From Gammaproteobacteria bacterium (GTDB taxonomy: Bacteria > Pseudomonadota > Gammaproteobacteria > Diplorickettsiales > Diplorickettsiaceae): DNA of 13,149 nucleotides. The notes under the pieces were generated by a model. It was not told the origin of the DNA and made no database searches. It was given only the letters and a program-made list of their open reading frames with translations. A program made the position numbers and the translations under genes. The stretch covers positions 1-13,149 of the forward strand of contig JABDBU010000015.1 in assembly GCA_013288455.1 (NCBI GenBank). Direction: 5' to 3'. Positions 5,266 to 13,149 of this stretch are shown piece by piece (positions within the stretch are counted from its first letter, which is position 1; every line of letters begins with the position of its first letter).

Positions 5266-6681
5266 TTAGTTTTTAAAAAACCGTACTGAGACCTTTAGTC
5301 CCTCACCATTTTCCGCTTGATCTAAGTGGATAGATCCGTAGTGAAGTTTAGTGATTTGCTCTACGATGGCTAAACCCAAGCCACTTCCCTGTGCATTGTT
5401 TCCCAATATCCGAAAAAAGCGCTCAAATACGCGCGAACGCAGCTCGGTAGGAATTCCAGGGCCGTTGTCTATAACAGTTAAAGAAATGGTATCCGGCGAA
5501 TTAGAAATGATAACTTTCACCATCCCTTCTTGAGGCGTATAACGGATTGCATTATCAACAAGATTACGAATCAATGCGTGTAAACCTGTGACATTGCCTA
5601 ACAACTTGTTACTTGGATCGGCGGCAACGAGCTCGATTTCTATGTGCTTTTCAACAGCCTGTGGTGCTAATTGCGCGATAACTTCCGCTGCTAAGCGCGC
5701 CAAATCAATCTGTGTGAAGTGTTCTGGCATAATAGTTTCTGGGCCTAAACGGCATAGTGTTAGCAGTTGTTGAATAACGTGTGTACATCGATCTACACTG
5801 GCGAGCACCTGTTTGAGGTATATATAACGGTCATCTGGATTCAATGTTTTCATGGCAAGTTGAGCTTGCGTTTTTAGCGCTGCCAGGGGAGTGTGTAATT
5901 CGTGCGCTGCATCAGCGGCAAACCGCTGCTCACGTTCAAAGGCTTGTTGTAGGCGTAGAAAAAGCTTATTAAGCTCATCGATTAAAGGACTAATTTCTAT
6001 AGGCACCTCATTGAGGTTGACTGGTGCAAGATGATCAGCTGCGCGCTCAGCAACTGCTTTAGCAAAGAAACGGATACTTTTTAAGCCATTGCCAATGATA
6101 AGCCAGATGAAAAGACCAGATAACGGGTAAATGAATAATGTGAGGTAGGTATCGTCGATCAACATATGACGAATCATAGTATGGCGTGCCGTGTATTGTT
6201 CAGCGATAACAAGCATCACGTTTCGTTGACTGTCATACATCGTAAAAGTACGCCACTTTTTTCCATCAATGGTTTTATCGCTGAGTCCAGGTTGGCCTAT
6301 CAGTGGCACTTGTGTCGCTTTAGACGAGCTAAGTAGTAGCGTTTTATCGCCAGTCCAGACTTGAAATGTGTAACGAGTTGCTTTTTGAGGCACAATGTTG
6401 TTTGGTACGTTGGTGTAGCGACGCAAATCCTCTATCAGCAACATATGGTTGACATTGGATCGGGTTTGTAAAGTCTTCAATTTAGACGTGCTGAGAAGAT
6501 CTGTGGTGTTAATGATGGTCTCTAGTAGTGAGCCAGTTTCGATCAACAAGCCATCTAGGCTGTCATTGATTGCCTGAGAGTCGATATAGTAATTACCTAG
6601 CGCGGTGACGATGATGGTGGCAGCAATGGTCGCTAAAAGATTAAATAATAAAAATCGTCTGATCGATAAAATCGTATACAC
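5266..6681 (-). CDS. Sensor histidine kinase, QseC/PmrB type
   Basis: An inner-membrane sensor that autophosphorylates on His and passes the phosphate to the regulator encoded just upstream. The 471 residues show TM1 (about 10-30), a periplasmic domain of about 145 residues (31-176), TM2 (about 178-197) and a HAMP-like linker (200-250). The dimerisation/phosphorylation box has His260 in AADAAHELHTPLAAL. The ATP domain has the N box (NLVDNAIRY, 373-381), G1 DNGPGI (405-410), F box (ERFFR, 420-424) and G2 GSGLGL (432-437). The FAADAAHEL context is typical of QseC/PmrB/TctE kinases. The start is GTG at 6681, sharing its G with the TAG stop of the regulator gene (TAGTG), so translation is probably coupled. 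Odd: the box reads HELHTP where HELRTP is usual (His263). The signal sensed cannot be told from the sequence. Confidence 0.93.
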   Translation of the reverse strand: MYTILSIRRFLLFNLLATIAATIIVTALGNYYIDSQAINDSLDGLLIETGSLLETIINTTDLLSTSKLKTLQTRSNVNHMLLIEDLRRYTNVPNNIVPQKATRYTFQVWTGDKTLLLSSSKATQVPLIGQPGLSDKTIDGKKWRTFTMYDSQRNVMLVIAEQYTARHTMIRHMLIDDTYLTLFIYPLSGLFIWLIIGNGLKSIRFFAKAVAERAADHLAPVNLNEVPIEISPLIDELNKLFLRLQQAFEREQRFAADAAHELHTPLAALKTQAQLAMKTLNPDDRYIYLKQVLASVDRCTHVIQQLLTLCRLGPETIMPEHFTQIDLARLAAEVIAQLAPQAVEKHIEIELVAADPSNKLLGNVTGLHALIRNLVDNAIRYTPQEGMVKVIISNSPDTISLTVIDNGPGIPTELRSRVFERFFRILGNNAQGSGLGLAIVEQITKLHYGSIHLDQAENGEGLKVSVRFFKN

Positions 6682-7376
6682 TACAGGTTCTCTTTGTTTT
6701 CTTTTTCAGCCATGTAACCCACGCCGCGAATAGTGCGAATAAAATTAATGCCAGCTAATTTTTTGCGTAAATTATGTACGTGAACCTCTAGTGTGTTACT
6801 GTCGATTTCATCGTCCCACCCATAGAGGCATTGATTGAGGGAATCACGAGAAACAACATGACCGGCGTTTTCTAACAATTTTTGCAGTAAACTAAACTCA
6901 CGACGAGAAAGATTGATGTCCGCTCCGTTGACGGTAACGGTACATGAACTGGGATCCAGTGCAACATCGCGATAGGTTAAAATGGGCGCTGCTCGATTGG
7001 TAGAAAAACGCCGCTGCAACGCTCGGATTCTGGCGGACAATTCATCTAAATCAAATGGTTTGGTTAAGTAATCGTCAGCACCTCCATCCAGGCCTTTAAT
7101 TCTGTCTTCTACAGCATGGCGTGCTGTTAAGATGAGGACAGGGGTAGTTACACCGGCAGCCCGCATCTCGCTCAAAATGGTTAAACCGTCAAGACCCGGC
7201 AGGTTTAAATCGAGCAAAATAGCATCAAAGGACTCTGCTTTGATAACACTCAGAGCGGTTCGACCGTCTATCAGCCAGTCTACCACATAACCATAATGTC
7301 TTAGTCCCTTGTAAATGCCGTCCCCTAAGGACTGATCATCTTCAACCAAAAGGATGCGCAATACTTTCCTCTTCAT
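6681..7376 (-). CDS. OmpR-family response regulator, QseB/PmrA type
   Basis: A DNA-binding transcriptional regulator of 231 residues, partner of the downstream kinase. The receiver domain (about 5-118) carries the acidic pocket Glu12, Asp13, Asp14, the phosphoacceptor Asp56 (ILLDLNLPGLDG), Thr84 and Lys106 (LTKPFDLDEL). The winged-helix domain (about 132-225) includes SRREFSLLQKLL, SNTLEVHVHNLRKKL and the C-terminal IRTIRGVGY wing. The closest named groups are QseB and PmrA, which regulate envelope modification and, in Legionella and Coxiella, type IV secretion genes; I cannot tell which applies. The ATG at 7376 lacks a clear Shine-Dalgarno. A promoter with a perfect -35 lies upstream, and an inverted repeat in the leader might be an operator. 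Confidence 0.95.
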   Translation of the reverse strand: MKRKVLRILLVEDDQSLGDGIYKGLRHYGYVVDWLIDGRTALSVIKAESFDAILLDLNLPGLDGLTILSEMRAAGVTTPVLILTARHAVEDRIKGLDGGADDYLTKPFDLDELSARIRALQRRFSTNRAAPILTYRDVALDPSSCTVTVNGADINLSRREFSLLQKLLENAGHVVSRDSLNQCLYGWDDEIDSNTLEVHVHNLRKKLAGINFIRTIRGVGYMAEKENKENL

Positions 7377-7396
7377 TGTCGTTATTAGTTAGTAGG

Positions 7397-7417
7397 TAGG
7401 GTGATATTGAAACCCTA
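7397..7417. promoter_or_regulatory. Inverted repeat in the response-regulator leader
   Basis: TAGGGT (7397-7402) and ACCCTA (7412-7417) form a perfect 6-base inverted repeat with a 9-base gap, between the predicted transcription start (about 7422) and the ATG at 7376. Its position suits an operator bound by the regulator itself or by another dimeric protein, or a leader hairpin. It does not match a consensus I can name with confidence. Confidence 0.3.
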
Positions 7418-7428
7418 ACATACTATGA

Positions 7429-7456
7429 ACTGTACTAGCCGTGGTGGGAATGTCAA
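7429..7456 (-). promoter_or_regulatory. Predicted promoter of the two-component operon
   Basis: On the minus strand a perfect -35 TTGACA (7451-7456) is followed after 16 bases by TACAGT (7429-7434), four of six -10 matches. Initiation near 7422 would give a leader of about 46 bases. This separates the two-component genes from ligA transcription, although read-through is possible because the ligA terminator is weak. Confidence 0.5.
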
Positions 7457-7484
7457 GCGAGCAAGGCAGAGAAACAGAGAGACC

Positions 7485-7497
7485 CCCTTACAAAGGG
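7485..7497 (-). terminator. Weak hairpin downstream of ligA
   Basis: On the minus strand CCCTT, loop TGT, AAGGG (7497 to 7485) lies 44 bases after the ligA stop, followed by a pyrimidine-rich GGTCTCTCTGTTTCTC and not by a T run. It is the only stem found in this gap, and a weak terminator at best. Confidence 0.25.
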
Positions 7498-7540
7498 ATA
7501 TGGGTGTTGTAGCATGCTTTTTAGCGTGGGGGATAAGAAT

Positions 7541-9559
7541 TTAGGAGTTGACAAGCTTTAAAAATTCCTCTTCTGTTAAGCAAGTGATGTCCAGCTTTCT
7601 GGCCTGTAACAGTTTTGATCCAGGATTTTTGCCAAGTACCATATAATCTGTTTTCTTAGATATTTTGTTGCTTATCTTTGCTCCTTTGGCTTGAAGTAAG
7701 TGGCTGGCTTCGTCGCGAGACAAACTAGCAAGACTGCCTGTAAAGACAAAGATTTTTTCTGTCAAGACAGATTTTTTTGCAGAAGAATAGGTAGTAGACC
7801 AGTGAATCCCTGTTGATAAAAGTTGCTGAATAATGGTCCTATTATGGGCTTCGGTAAAAAATTGCCTGATATGCATGGCAACGATAGGGCCAATGTCAGG
7901 AATGGACTGTAGCTTTGTTTCGTCCGCTTGCATCAATTGAGCTAATTGACGAAAATGCTGAGCAAGCTTGAAGGCTGTTGTGCTCCCTACATGTCGAATG
8001 CCTAAGGCAAAAAGGAAGCGGGTTAGGGTGGTTTTTTTGCTGGACGTGATGGCAATACATAGTTTAGTGGCAGATTTTTGCCCCATACGTTCCAAGCTAG
8101 CCAATTGTTCCAAGGTTAAGCCATACAGATCAGCAATGTCTTTGATCACATGCTTTTCGACGAGCTGATCGACTAACTGATGGCCAAATCCTTCGATATT
8201 CATCGCTTTGCGCGATACAAAATGTAGTATAGTTTGTTTCAGTTGAGCAGGGCAGTATAAGCCAGCCCTGCAGTACATTGCTGATTCACTGGCTAATCGA
8301 GTAACTTTTGAGTTGCACACAGGACAGGTTTGGGGGAGTCGTATGGGCAGGGTCTGTTTCGGTCGTTTTTCCTTCATGACGCGCACAACTTCCGGAATGA
8401 CATCTCCAGCGCGGCAAACGATGACTGTGTCACCAATACGGATATCTTTGCGATGCACTTCATCGATGTTATGTAGGGTAGCTCTGCTGATCGTTGCTCC
8501 CCCTACAAAGACTGGTTCCAAGTGAGCGACCGGTGTCAATACACCAGTACGACCCACTTGAAATTCAATGTCTAGCAGGCGGCTTAACGCTTCTTGTGCT
8601 GGAAATTTGTGAGCCAGTGCCCAGCGAGGGGCATGTGATAGAAGGCCGAGACGCTGCTGTAGCGCGATGGAATTAACTTTATAAACAACTCCATCAATTT
8701 CATAACGTAGATGAGGTCGTTGCTTGAGCATCGCGTGATAGTAGGCCAAACATGCTTCAATTCCATGAACACATTGTGTTTGTGGACAACGTGGTAATCC
8801 CCAATTGGCAAATTGCTCTAGCATATCCGTGTGTCTGTCAGCTATCTGTCCTCCAGTTACTTCTCCTACACTGTGTGTAAAAAAAGCTAGAGCGCGCTGT
8901 GCCGTAATTTTTGGATCGAGTTGACGTAAGCTACCGGCAGCGGCATTCCGTGGATTAACAAATATTTTGCCCCCTGCTTGCTGTAGGCGGTCGTTGAGTT
9001 GTTGAAAGGCTTTTTTGGGAATGTATACTTCACCGCGAACCTCTATGTTTTTGGGATAACTTTGACCATGTAATTGTAAGGGAATACTTAAAATGGTTCG
9101 CATATTTAGCGTGATGTCTTCTCCTGTATTACCATCACCACGTGTGGTCGCACGGATTAATTTTCCATTGGCATATGTTAAATTAACGGCGATGCCATCG
9201 AGTTTGGGTTCACAAGCAAATTCAATAGGTTCTTGCATGGCTAGTCTATCCTGAATACGCTTGTTAAATGCCAACACTTCTTCCTCGGAAAAAGCATTTT
9301 CCAGCGATAGCATGGGTAATCCGTGCGTCACTTGTGTAAAGTGAGTCAACGGTGTAGCACCTACGCGCTGTGTGGGTGAATCCGCCGTAATGAATTCGGG
9401 GTATTTTTTTTCCAAGTTTTGTAAGCGGCAAAAGAGCTTGTCGAAGGCGACGTCACTGATCCGTGGATCATCAAGAACGTAGTAGCGGTGATTGTGTGCA
9501 TTGATCACTTTTTTAAGCCGTTCCATTTGCTGGAGGATAGAGGATTTTATTTTAGGCAT
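7541..9559 (-). CDS. ligA: NAD-dependent DNA ligase LigA
   Basis: The essential replicative ligase seals nicks between Okazaki fragments and in repair, using NAD+ to adenylate its lysine. At 672 residues it matches E. coli (671). Domains in order: the Ia NMN-binding region with HRYYVLDDP (24-32); the adenylation domain with Lys119 of KLDG (119-122), EVRGEVY (173-179), NPRNAAAGSLRQLDP (202-216), EIDGVVYKV (287-295) and HKFP (317-320); an OB fold with VGRTGVLTPVA (335-345); a zinc finger with Cys412, Cys415, Cys430 and Cys436; helix-hairpin-helix repeats (about 480-585); and a C-terminal BRCT domain (about 597-672). All catalytic motifs are intact. The ATG at 9559 lies 8 bases inside the zipA coding sequence, so the two are probably translationally coupled. 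Confidence 0.98.
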   Translation of the reverse strand: MPKIKSSILQQMERLKKVINAHNHRYYVLDDPRISDVAFDKLFCRLQNLEKKYPEFITADSPTQRVGATPLTHFTQVTHGLPMLSLENAFSEEEVLAFNKRIQDRLAMQEPIEFACEPKLDGIAVNLTYANGKLIRATTRGDGNTGEDITLNMRTILSIPLQLHGQSYPKNIEVRGEVYIPKKAFQQLNDRLQQAGGKIFVNPRNAAAGSLRQLDPKITAQRALAFFTHSVGEVTGGQIADRHTDMLEQFANWGLPRCPQTQCVHGIEACLAYYHAMLKQRPHLRYEIDGVVYKVNSIALQQRLGLLSHAPRWALAHKFPAQEALSRLLDIEFQVGRTGVLTPVAHLEPVFVGGATISRATLHNIDEVHRKDIRIGDTVIVCRAGDVIPEVVRVMKEKRPKQTLPIRLPQTCPVCNSKVTRLASESAMYCRAGLYCPAQLKQTILHFVSRKAMNIEGFGHQLVDQLVEKHVIKDIADLYGLTLEQLASLERMGQKSATKLCIAITSSKKTTLTRFLFALGIRHVGSTTAFKLAQHFRQLAQLMQADETKLQSIPDIGPIVAMHIRQFFTEAHNRTIIQQLLSTGIHWSTTYSSAKKSVLTEKIFVFTGSLASLSRDEASHLLQAKGAKISNKISKKTDYMVLGKNPGSKLLQARKLDITCLTEEEFLKLVNS

Positions 9560-10217
9560 GAGCGTAAAGCTGAGAACGGTAATGGGTTAATATGTTATCA
9601 GTCAGTGGCTCTCGCCACTGATCACAGAGTGTTCCACCCAAATCCTGAATGAGTAATTGTGCAGTTTCTAACATTAATTCAAAGATATTCAAGGCACGAC
9701 CTACTTCACTAAGGGACATAAACAGGCATAACCCGGTGCATTGGATTTCACCGATGTGCGTTAGATCAAATGTACCGGGTTCAAAGGCGGAAGCGAGACT
9801 AAATAGGCGCCGATTTTTTTCATCTTGAGGGGCATGATAATGAAAAATATTCATCTCGCCATAATGAAATCCGGCACTGCTGAGCGTTTGTATGAGTTCA
9901 TAGCCTTGATAAGGCCTGTCTTCCGTAGCGATTAATTGTAGGATAATAAGTGTTTCTTTATGGTTAGTGCTCCATTTTTGCTTAGATATTGCGAATGCAG
10001 ACTCGTTACTAGATGCTAGGTGTGCAGGGTTTGCTACCACTACGGCAGATGAGTGTGAGGCTGCCATGTTAGAACGGATTCTACTATCCGTGGGTGCAAT
10101 CTGTTCACTAGCTGTTCTTTGGCGGGGATTTCCATACTGCCAAATGACAAGAATCAATCCCGCAACCCCTGTCAAAATAATAATAGGTAGAATAAACAGC
10201 AAATAATCGATGTCCAT
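9552..10217 (-). CDS. zipA: Cell division protein ZipA
   Basis: ZipA is an inner-membrane anchor that binds the FtsZ tail and supports septal ring assembly. The 221-residue product has an N-terminal membrane segment (about 5-26), a short polar Ser/Ala/Asn linker (about 30-85) and the C-terminal FtsZ-binding domain (about 87-218), recognised by ETLIILQL, GYELIQTLSSAGFHYGEMNI (105-124), FSLASAFEPGTFD and GGTLCDQWREPLT. It is much shorter than E. coli ZipA (328), mainly because the Pro/Gln-rich linker is reduced. The ATG at 10217 is the first Met after an in-frame stop, but the nearest AGG is 13 bases away, a poor ribosome binding site. It lies between smc and ligA, an arrangement common in gammaproteobacteria that have Smc. 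Confidence 0.95.
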   Translation of the reverse strand: MDIDYLLFILPIIILTGVAGLILVIWQYGNPRQRTASEQIAPTDSRIRSNMAASHSSAVVVANPAHLASSNESAFAISKQKWSTNHKETLIILQLIATEDRPYQGYELIQTLSSAGFHYGEMNIFHYHAPQDEKNRRLFSLASAFEPGTFDLTHIGEIQCTGLCLFMSLSEVGRALNIFELMLETAQLLIQDLGGTLCDQWREPLTDNILTHYRSQLYAHA

Positions 10218-10278
10218 AGCGATAATAAAACCTCAGTTGATGGGCTTTGTACGAGATAAATGAAAACCAAAATAATGT

Positions 10279-10292
10279 AAAACAGGGTTTTA
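10279..10292. repeat. Small inverted repeat in the smc-zipA gap
   Basis: AAAAC (10279-10283), AGG, GTTTT (10287-10291), extendable by a T-A pair at 10278/10292, form a hairpin eight bases after the smc stop. The 82-base gap contains nothing else distinct. The AT-rich stem has no U-tract and could be an mRNA processing or attenuation element, or chance. Confidence 0.25.
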
Positions 10293-10299
10293 TTGTAGA

Positions 10300-13149
10300 C
10301 TAAACCGAAGCGATCGCCATGGCTTTTTCCATGTCTACGGCCACCAATCGTGATACACCGGGTTCATGCATCGTGATACCGGCTAGATGTTGGGCCATCG
10401 CAATGGCGACTTTATTATGGCTAATCAAGACGATTTGTACTTCTTTGGATATTTCTTTGACTAATTTGCAAAATCTCAGGACATTTGCGTCATCCAACGA
10501 TGCATCCACTTCATCCAGCACGCAAAAAGGAGCAGGATTGTATTGGAAAAATGCAAAGACCAAAGCCATTGCCGTCAACGCTTTTTCTCCTCCAGACAAG
10601 GATTGAATACGGCTATTTTTTTTTCCAGGCGGCTGCGCTGTGATAGTAATGCCAGCATTTAATAAATCTGAATCTTGTAGCTGTAATGAAGCCTTTCCTC
10701 CAGAAAATAAGCGTGAAAACAAATCTATGAAATACTGGTTTATTTTTTCAAAGGTCTCTTTGCAACGTTGAATCGTTTCTTCATCCATAGTTTTTATCGC
10801 TGTCTTCAGGGTTTGCAATGCTTCTAGGAGATCTTGATGTTGTGTGTCTAAATAGGATTTTCGTTCTACAACTGCTTGGTGTTCCTCTAAGGCAACGAGA
10901 TTAACAGCACCGATTTCTTCAATATGATGTACCACTTCGGTGAGCTGTGTTTCAACACAAGAAAGATCGATGTCAGCAGGCAATGTTTTTATAAGGTCTT
11001 CAACATCGTATTCTTGTTCCTGCAGTTGTTCTGCTAAAGCTTTAATATGTATTCGCAATTCTTGATCTTGCAAGCGATACTGTTCTAATTCGCTGCGATC
11101 CTTGTCGAGCTTTATTTCTAAAGTTTTTATTTGTTGTTCCTGGAGTTTCCACTGTTGTTCAATTTTTTGAAGTGCATCCTGACTTTCTTTGAGTCGGGTA
11201 GCCAGCACATCGCGTTGCTGGTGTTGTGTATACAGGTTTTTTTTGGTTGTATCCAATAGCTTTTCTTCTTCTTTCAAAATGTGTTGTAGAGCAGCAGCCC
11301 GTTTTTTTAGCTGTTCTTGTTGCTGTTGCAGACGTGAAGCCGTTTCTTGTGTCGACTTCCAGTGGTGTTCTGCGGTTTGTCGTCTTAGTGCAAGTTGATG
11401 CAGTGTAGTTTCATCTACTCTTGCCTGCTGTGTCGCTTCATTTAATGTGGTTTCTAGAGTTGTTTTGATGGTGAGTAATGTTTGGTGTTGTTTTTCCATT
11501 TCCTGAAGCTGTAATTGATTTGTTGTTTCGTCCTGTGCTAGCTGTTGTAAGGCAGTTTGTAAAGTATCGATTTGCTGCTTATTTTCTTTTCGTTCTTGTT
11601 GAATGCGCTGCATCTGTTGTTTCGCCTGTGCTACGCGATTCTTCTGAAGCTGATAGCGCGTCTTTAGGTCAGCTTGCTGAGCGATACATGCGGCAAATTG
11701 TTTTTGTTTTTCCAATTGCTTCGCTTCTAATTGCTGAAGTTGTTTTTGTGTTTGTGCGTCATGCGCGTGTTTTTCATTACGTTGTGTTTGCATGACTTCC
11801 TGCTCTTGGCGTAGATTGTTGATATCTCGTTCCCTTTGCAATAACCCCGTTTTAGTTGAGCCAGGAATACCGAGCTGTATCCAATGATTGCCTAGAAAAA
11901 TTCCTTCACGTGTTATAATGGATTCATAAGGTTTTAATCGTTTAGCATATAACATGGCTTCTGCCGTAGTTTCTGCTGCGTATATACCGATCAACAAGTC
12001 ATCTAATGGCCAGGGGGCAGTCAATTTGGTGCTAAGCAATGGTAAAGATAATTGCGCATTTACCGTCGTTGTCGAGTGCTGATCAGGCATCCATTTTGTC
12101 ATTAAACTGATCGAGCTGTCCGGAATGGATTGATGTAAAAAATCGTCTAAAGATTCACGATCAAGAAAACAAACCGCCTGCAAATGTCGATGTAGGGCAA
12201 TTTCAAAAGCGAGTTCCCACCCTGTTTCTATCTGCACTAATTGCGCAAGTCGTGGATGATTCGTTAAATTATGTTTTTTTAACCAAGCGCAAAGAGATTG
12301 TTCGCGTTGGCCTAACGCTTCTTCTTGTAAGGCAATTAACGAAGCCATTTGGCCTTGAATGTTTTGCAAGCGGCTGTTACATGCATGTAATGCTTTGCTC
12401 AATTGCCGTTGTATAGTGCGCTGTGCGTCGATCTGTTGGCTGGTTTGTTCCTGATCCAATTGAATAAGCTGTTGTTTTTGTTCAATATCATGCAGTGCTT
12501 TTACAAGATCAGCCGTATTCTGATCTTGAGAAAAAATTTGGTTTTGTGCAGCCTGTTCTTCTTCTAATTGTTCAAAACGCCTTTTTAGATGTTGACATTG
12601 TTGTTGAGAGTATTGGCGTTGAGTTTGTATCATATGGCTTTGTTGTGTCAGCTTAGATAAATTTTCTCGACATTGATCCCACTCTATTTGACAATTTTTT
12701 ACATCTCGTTTCATTTTTTCTGTCGTTGCTTGATCGGTACTTGCTTGTGTTTCAACCCAAGCTTTATGTAGTGTGTTTAATTCTTGATACGCGTGATCCT
12801 GTGCAAGCTGGTTCTCTTGTATTTGTTGTACTAACAGGATGGTTTGCTGCGTAAGTTGTTTCTCTTCCTGTTGATTTTTATGAAATTGAGTGACTTGGCC
12901 TTGTAGTGTTGCCTCTAAATGAGTTATTTGGTTAACGAATTCGTAATAATGGTTCTGCGATGCATCACAGTTGGTTCGGATTTGCAGTTGTCGTTCGCGT
13001 AACTGAGCTATCGCTACAAGCGAAATTTGTAACGCATGTTGGGATGCTGCACGCTGCATTTCAGCTGCTTGTATAGCAATCGACTTGGATTGCAGCTGCT
13101 CGTTGCACGCACGGTATCGTAATGCTTGCAGTTTGGCTTTGAGCAAACG
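10300..13149 (-). CDS. smc: Chromosome segregation ATPase Smc, 5' end beyond window
   Basis: Smc forms the ATP-driven ring of the bacterial condensin that compacts and separates chromosomes, with ScpA and ScpB. The frame is open to the right edge (949 codons visible); the family is about 1160 residues, so the N-terminal head with the Walker A motif, some 215 residues, lies outside. Counting from the codon at 13146, the first coiled coil spans about 1-285, the hinge about 285-435 (with ETGWELAFEIALHRHLQAV), the returning coil about 436-790, and the C-terminal head ends the protein. The head shows the ABC signature LSGGEKALTAMALVFA (850-865), Walker B FCVLDEVDASLDDANV (874-889) and the switch His in VLISHNK. 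The coils are unusually rich in Gln. It heads a same-strand group with zipA and ligA. Confidence 0.97.
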   Translation of the reverse strand, partial: RLLKAKLQALRYRACNEQLQSKSIAIQAAEMQRAASQHALQISLVAIAQLRERQLQIRTNCDASQNHYYEFVNQITHLEATLQGQVTQFHKNQQEEKQLTQQTILLVQQIQENQLAQDHAYQELNTLHKAWVETQASTDQATTEKMKRDVKNCQIEWDQCRENLSKLTQQSHMIQTQRQYSQQQCQHLKRRFEQLEEEQAAQNQIFSQDQNTADLVKALHDIEQKQQLIQLDQEQTSQQIDAQRTIQRQLSKALHACNSRLQNIQGQMASLIALQEEALGQREQSLCAWLKKHNLTNHPRLAQLVQIETGWELAFEIALHRHLQAVCFLDRESLDDFLHQSIPDSSISLMTKWMPDQHSTTTVNAQLSLPLLSTKLTAPWPLDDLLIGIYAAETTAEAMLYAKRLKPYESIITREGIFLGNHWIQLGIPGSTKTGLLQRERDINNLRQEQEVMQTQRNEKHAHDAQTQKQLQQLEAKQLEKQKQFAACIAQQADLKTRYQLQKNRVAQAKQQMQRIQQERKENKQQIDTLQTALQQLAQDETTNQLQLQEMEKQHQTLLTIKTTLETTLNEATQQARVDETTLHQLALRRQTAEHHWKSTQETASRLQQQQEQLKKRAAALQHILKEEEKLLDTTKKNLYTQHQQRDVLATRLKESQDALQKIEQQWKLQEQQIKTLEIKLDKDRSELEQYRLQDQELRIHIKALAEQLQEQEYDVEDLIKTLPADIDLSCVETQLTEVVHHIEEIGAVNLVALEEHQAVVERKSYLDTQHQDLLEALQTLKTAIKTMDEETIQRCKETFEKINQYFIDLFSRLFSGGKASLQLQDSDLLNAGITITAQPPGKKNSRIQSLSGGEKALTAMALVFAFFQYNPAPFCVLDEVDASLDDANVLRFCKLVKEISKEVQIVLISHNKVAIAMAQHLAGITMHEPGVSRLVAVDMEKAMAIASV

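Noticed and set aside
5249..5266. The string GAAGTGGGGACAGTC, reminiscent of repeats found beside some IS200-like or RAYT transposases
   Set aside because: I see only one copy in the window, no partner repeat and no transposase, so an element boundary cannot be supported.
5228..5289. Strong Shine-Dalgarno-like run followed by a TTG frame of 13 codons
   Set aside because: The frame is too short, uses a rare start and runs into the 3' end of the convergent kinase gene; a chance purine run is more likely.
7507..7522. Palindrome AGCATGCT followed by TTTTT as a plus-strand terminator
   Set aside because: The palindrome leaves no loop for a stable stem, and no plus-strand gene ends there.
11478..11795. 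105-codon hydrophobic plus-strand frame opposite smc
   Set aside because: The complement of Gln/Lys-rich coiled-coil codons (CAA, AAA) gives Leu, Phe and Val codons, so hydrophobic antisense frames are expected here.
1..13149. CRISPR array, tRNA, rRNA, prophage or insertion sequence
   Set aside because: No regularly spaced repeats, no cloverleaf or rRNA-like segment and no integrase or transposase frame were recognised by eye; a tRNAscan/Infernal run would be needed for a firm negative.

Overview
The window looks like a chromosomal segment of a moderately AT-rich gammaproteobacterium. The strongest clue is the gene order smc - zipA - ligA: ZipA is a gammaproteobacterial division protein, and a true Smc next to zipA points to lineages that lack MukB. 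A short-type FolE, an AmiD-type amidase, RF3, MinC and a QseB/QseC (PmrA/PmrB-type) two-component pair fit an order such as Legionellales or a related group of partly host-associated bacteria. That placement is inference; no rRNA or other decisive marker is present.

Layout from left to right. Positions 1-443 hold the 5' part of folE on the minus strand, running out of the window. A 345-base divergent spacer carries a good promoter and a hairpin over the ribosome binding site of prfC (plus, 789-2372). prfC faces a minus-strand group: minC (3390-4118), a possible 48-codon ORF, and an AmiD-like peptidoglycan amidase (2466-3218). A 310-base AT-rich spacer separates minC from a plus-strand orphan gene of unknown function (4429-5163), the only clearly accessory-looking gene here. 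From 5266 to the right edge everything is on the minus strand: in transcription order smc (5' end outside the window), zipA, ligA, then from its own promoter the response regulator and sensor kinase.

Functionally, most of the window is housekeeping: chromosome segregation (Smc), septum assembly (ZipA) and placement (MinC), DNA joining (LigA), translation termination (RF3), tetrahydrofolate or related pterin synthesis (FolE), peptidoglycan turnover (amidase), and envelope or host-signal sensing (kinase/regulator). minD and minE are not next to minC.

There is no rRNA, recognisable tRNA, CRISPR array or insertion sequence. The most interesting items are the orphan 244-residue protein, whose N-terminal half has a basic region plus heptads in bZIP-like register and whose tail ends in a Cys-rich hydrophobic motif; the small ORF overlapping the amidase start; the AmiD-type enzyme without a secretion signal; and a Gln replacing a normally conserved triphosphate-binding Arg in FolE. 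I did not find a convincing new multi-gene system.
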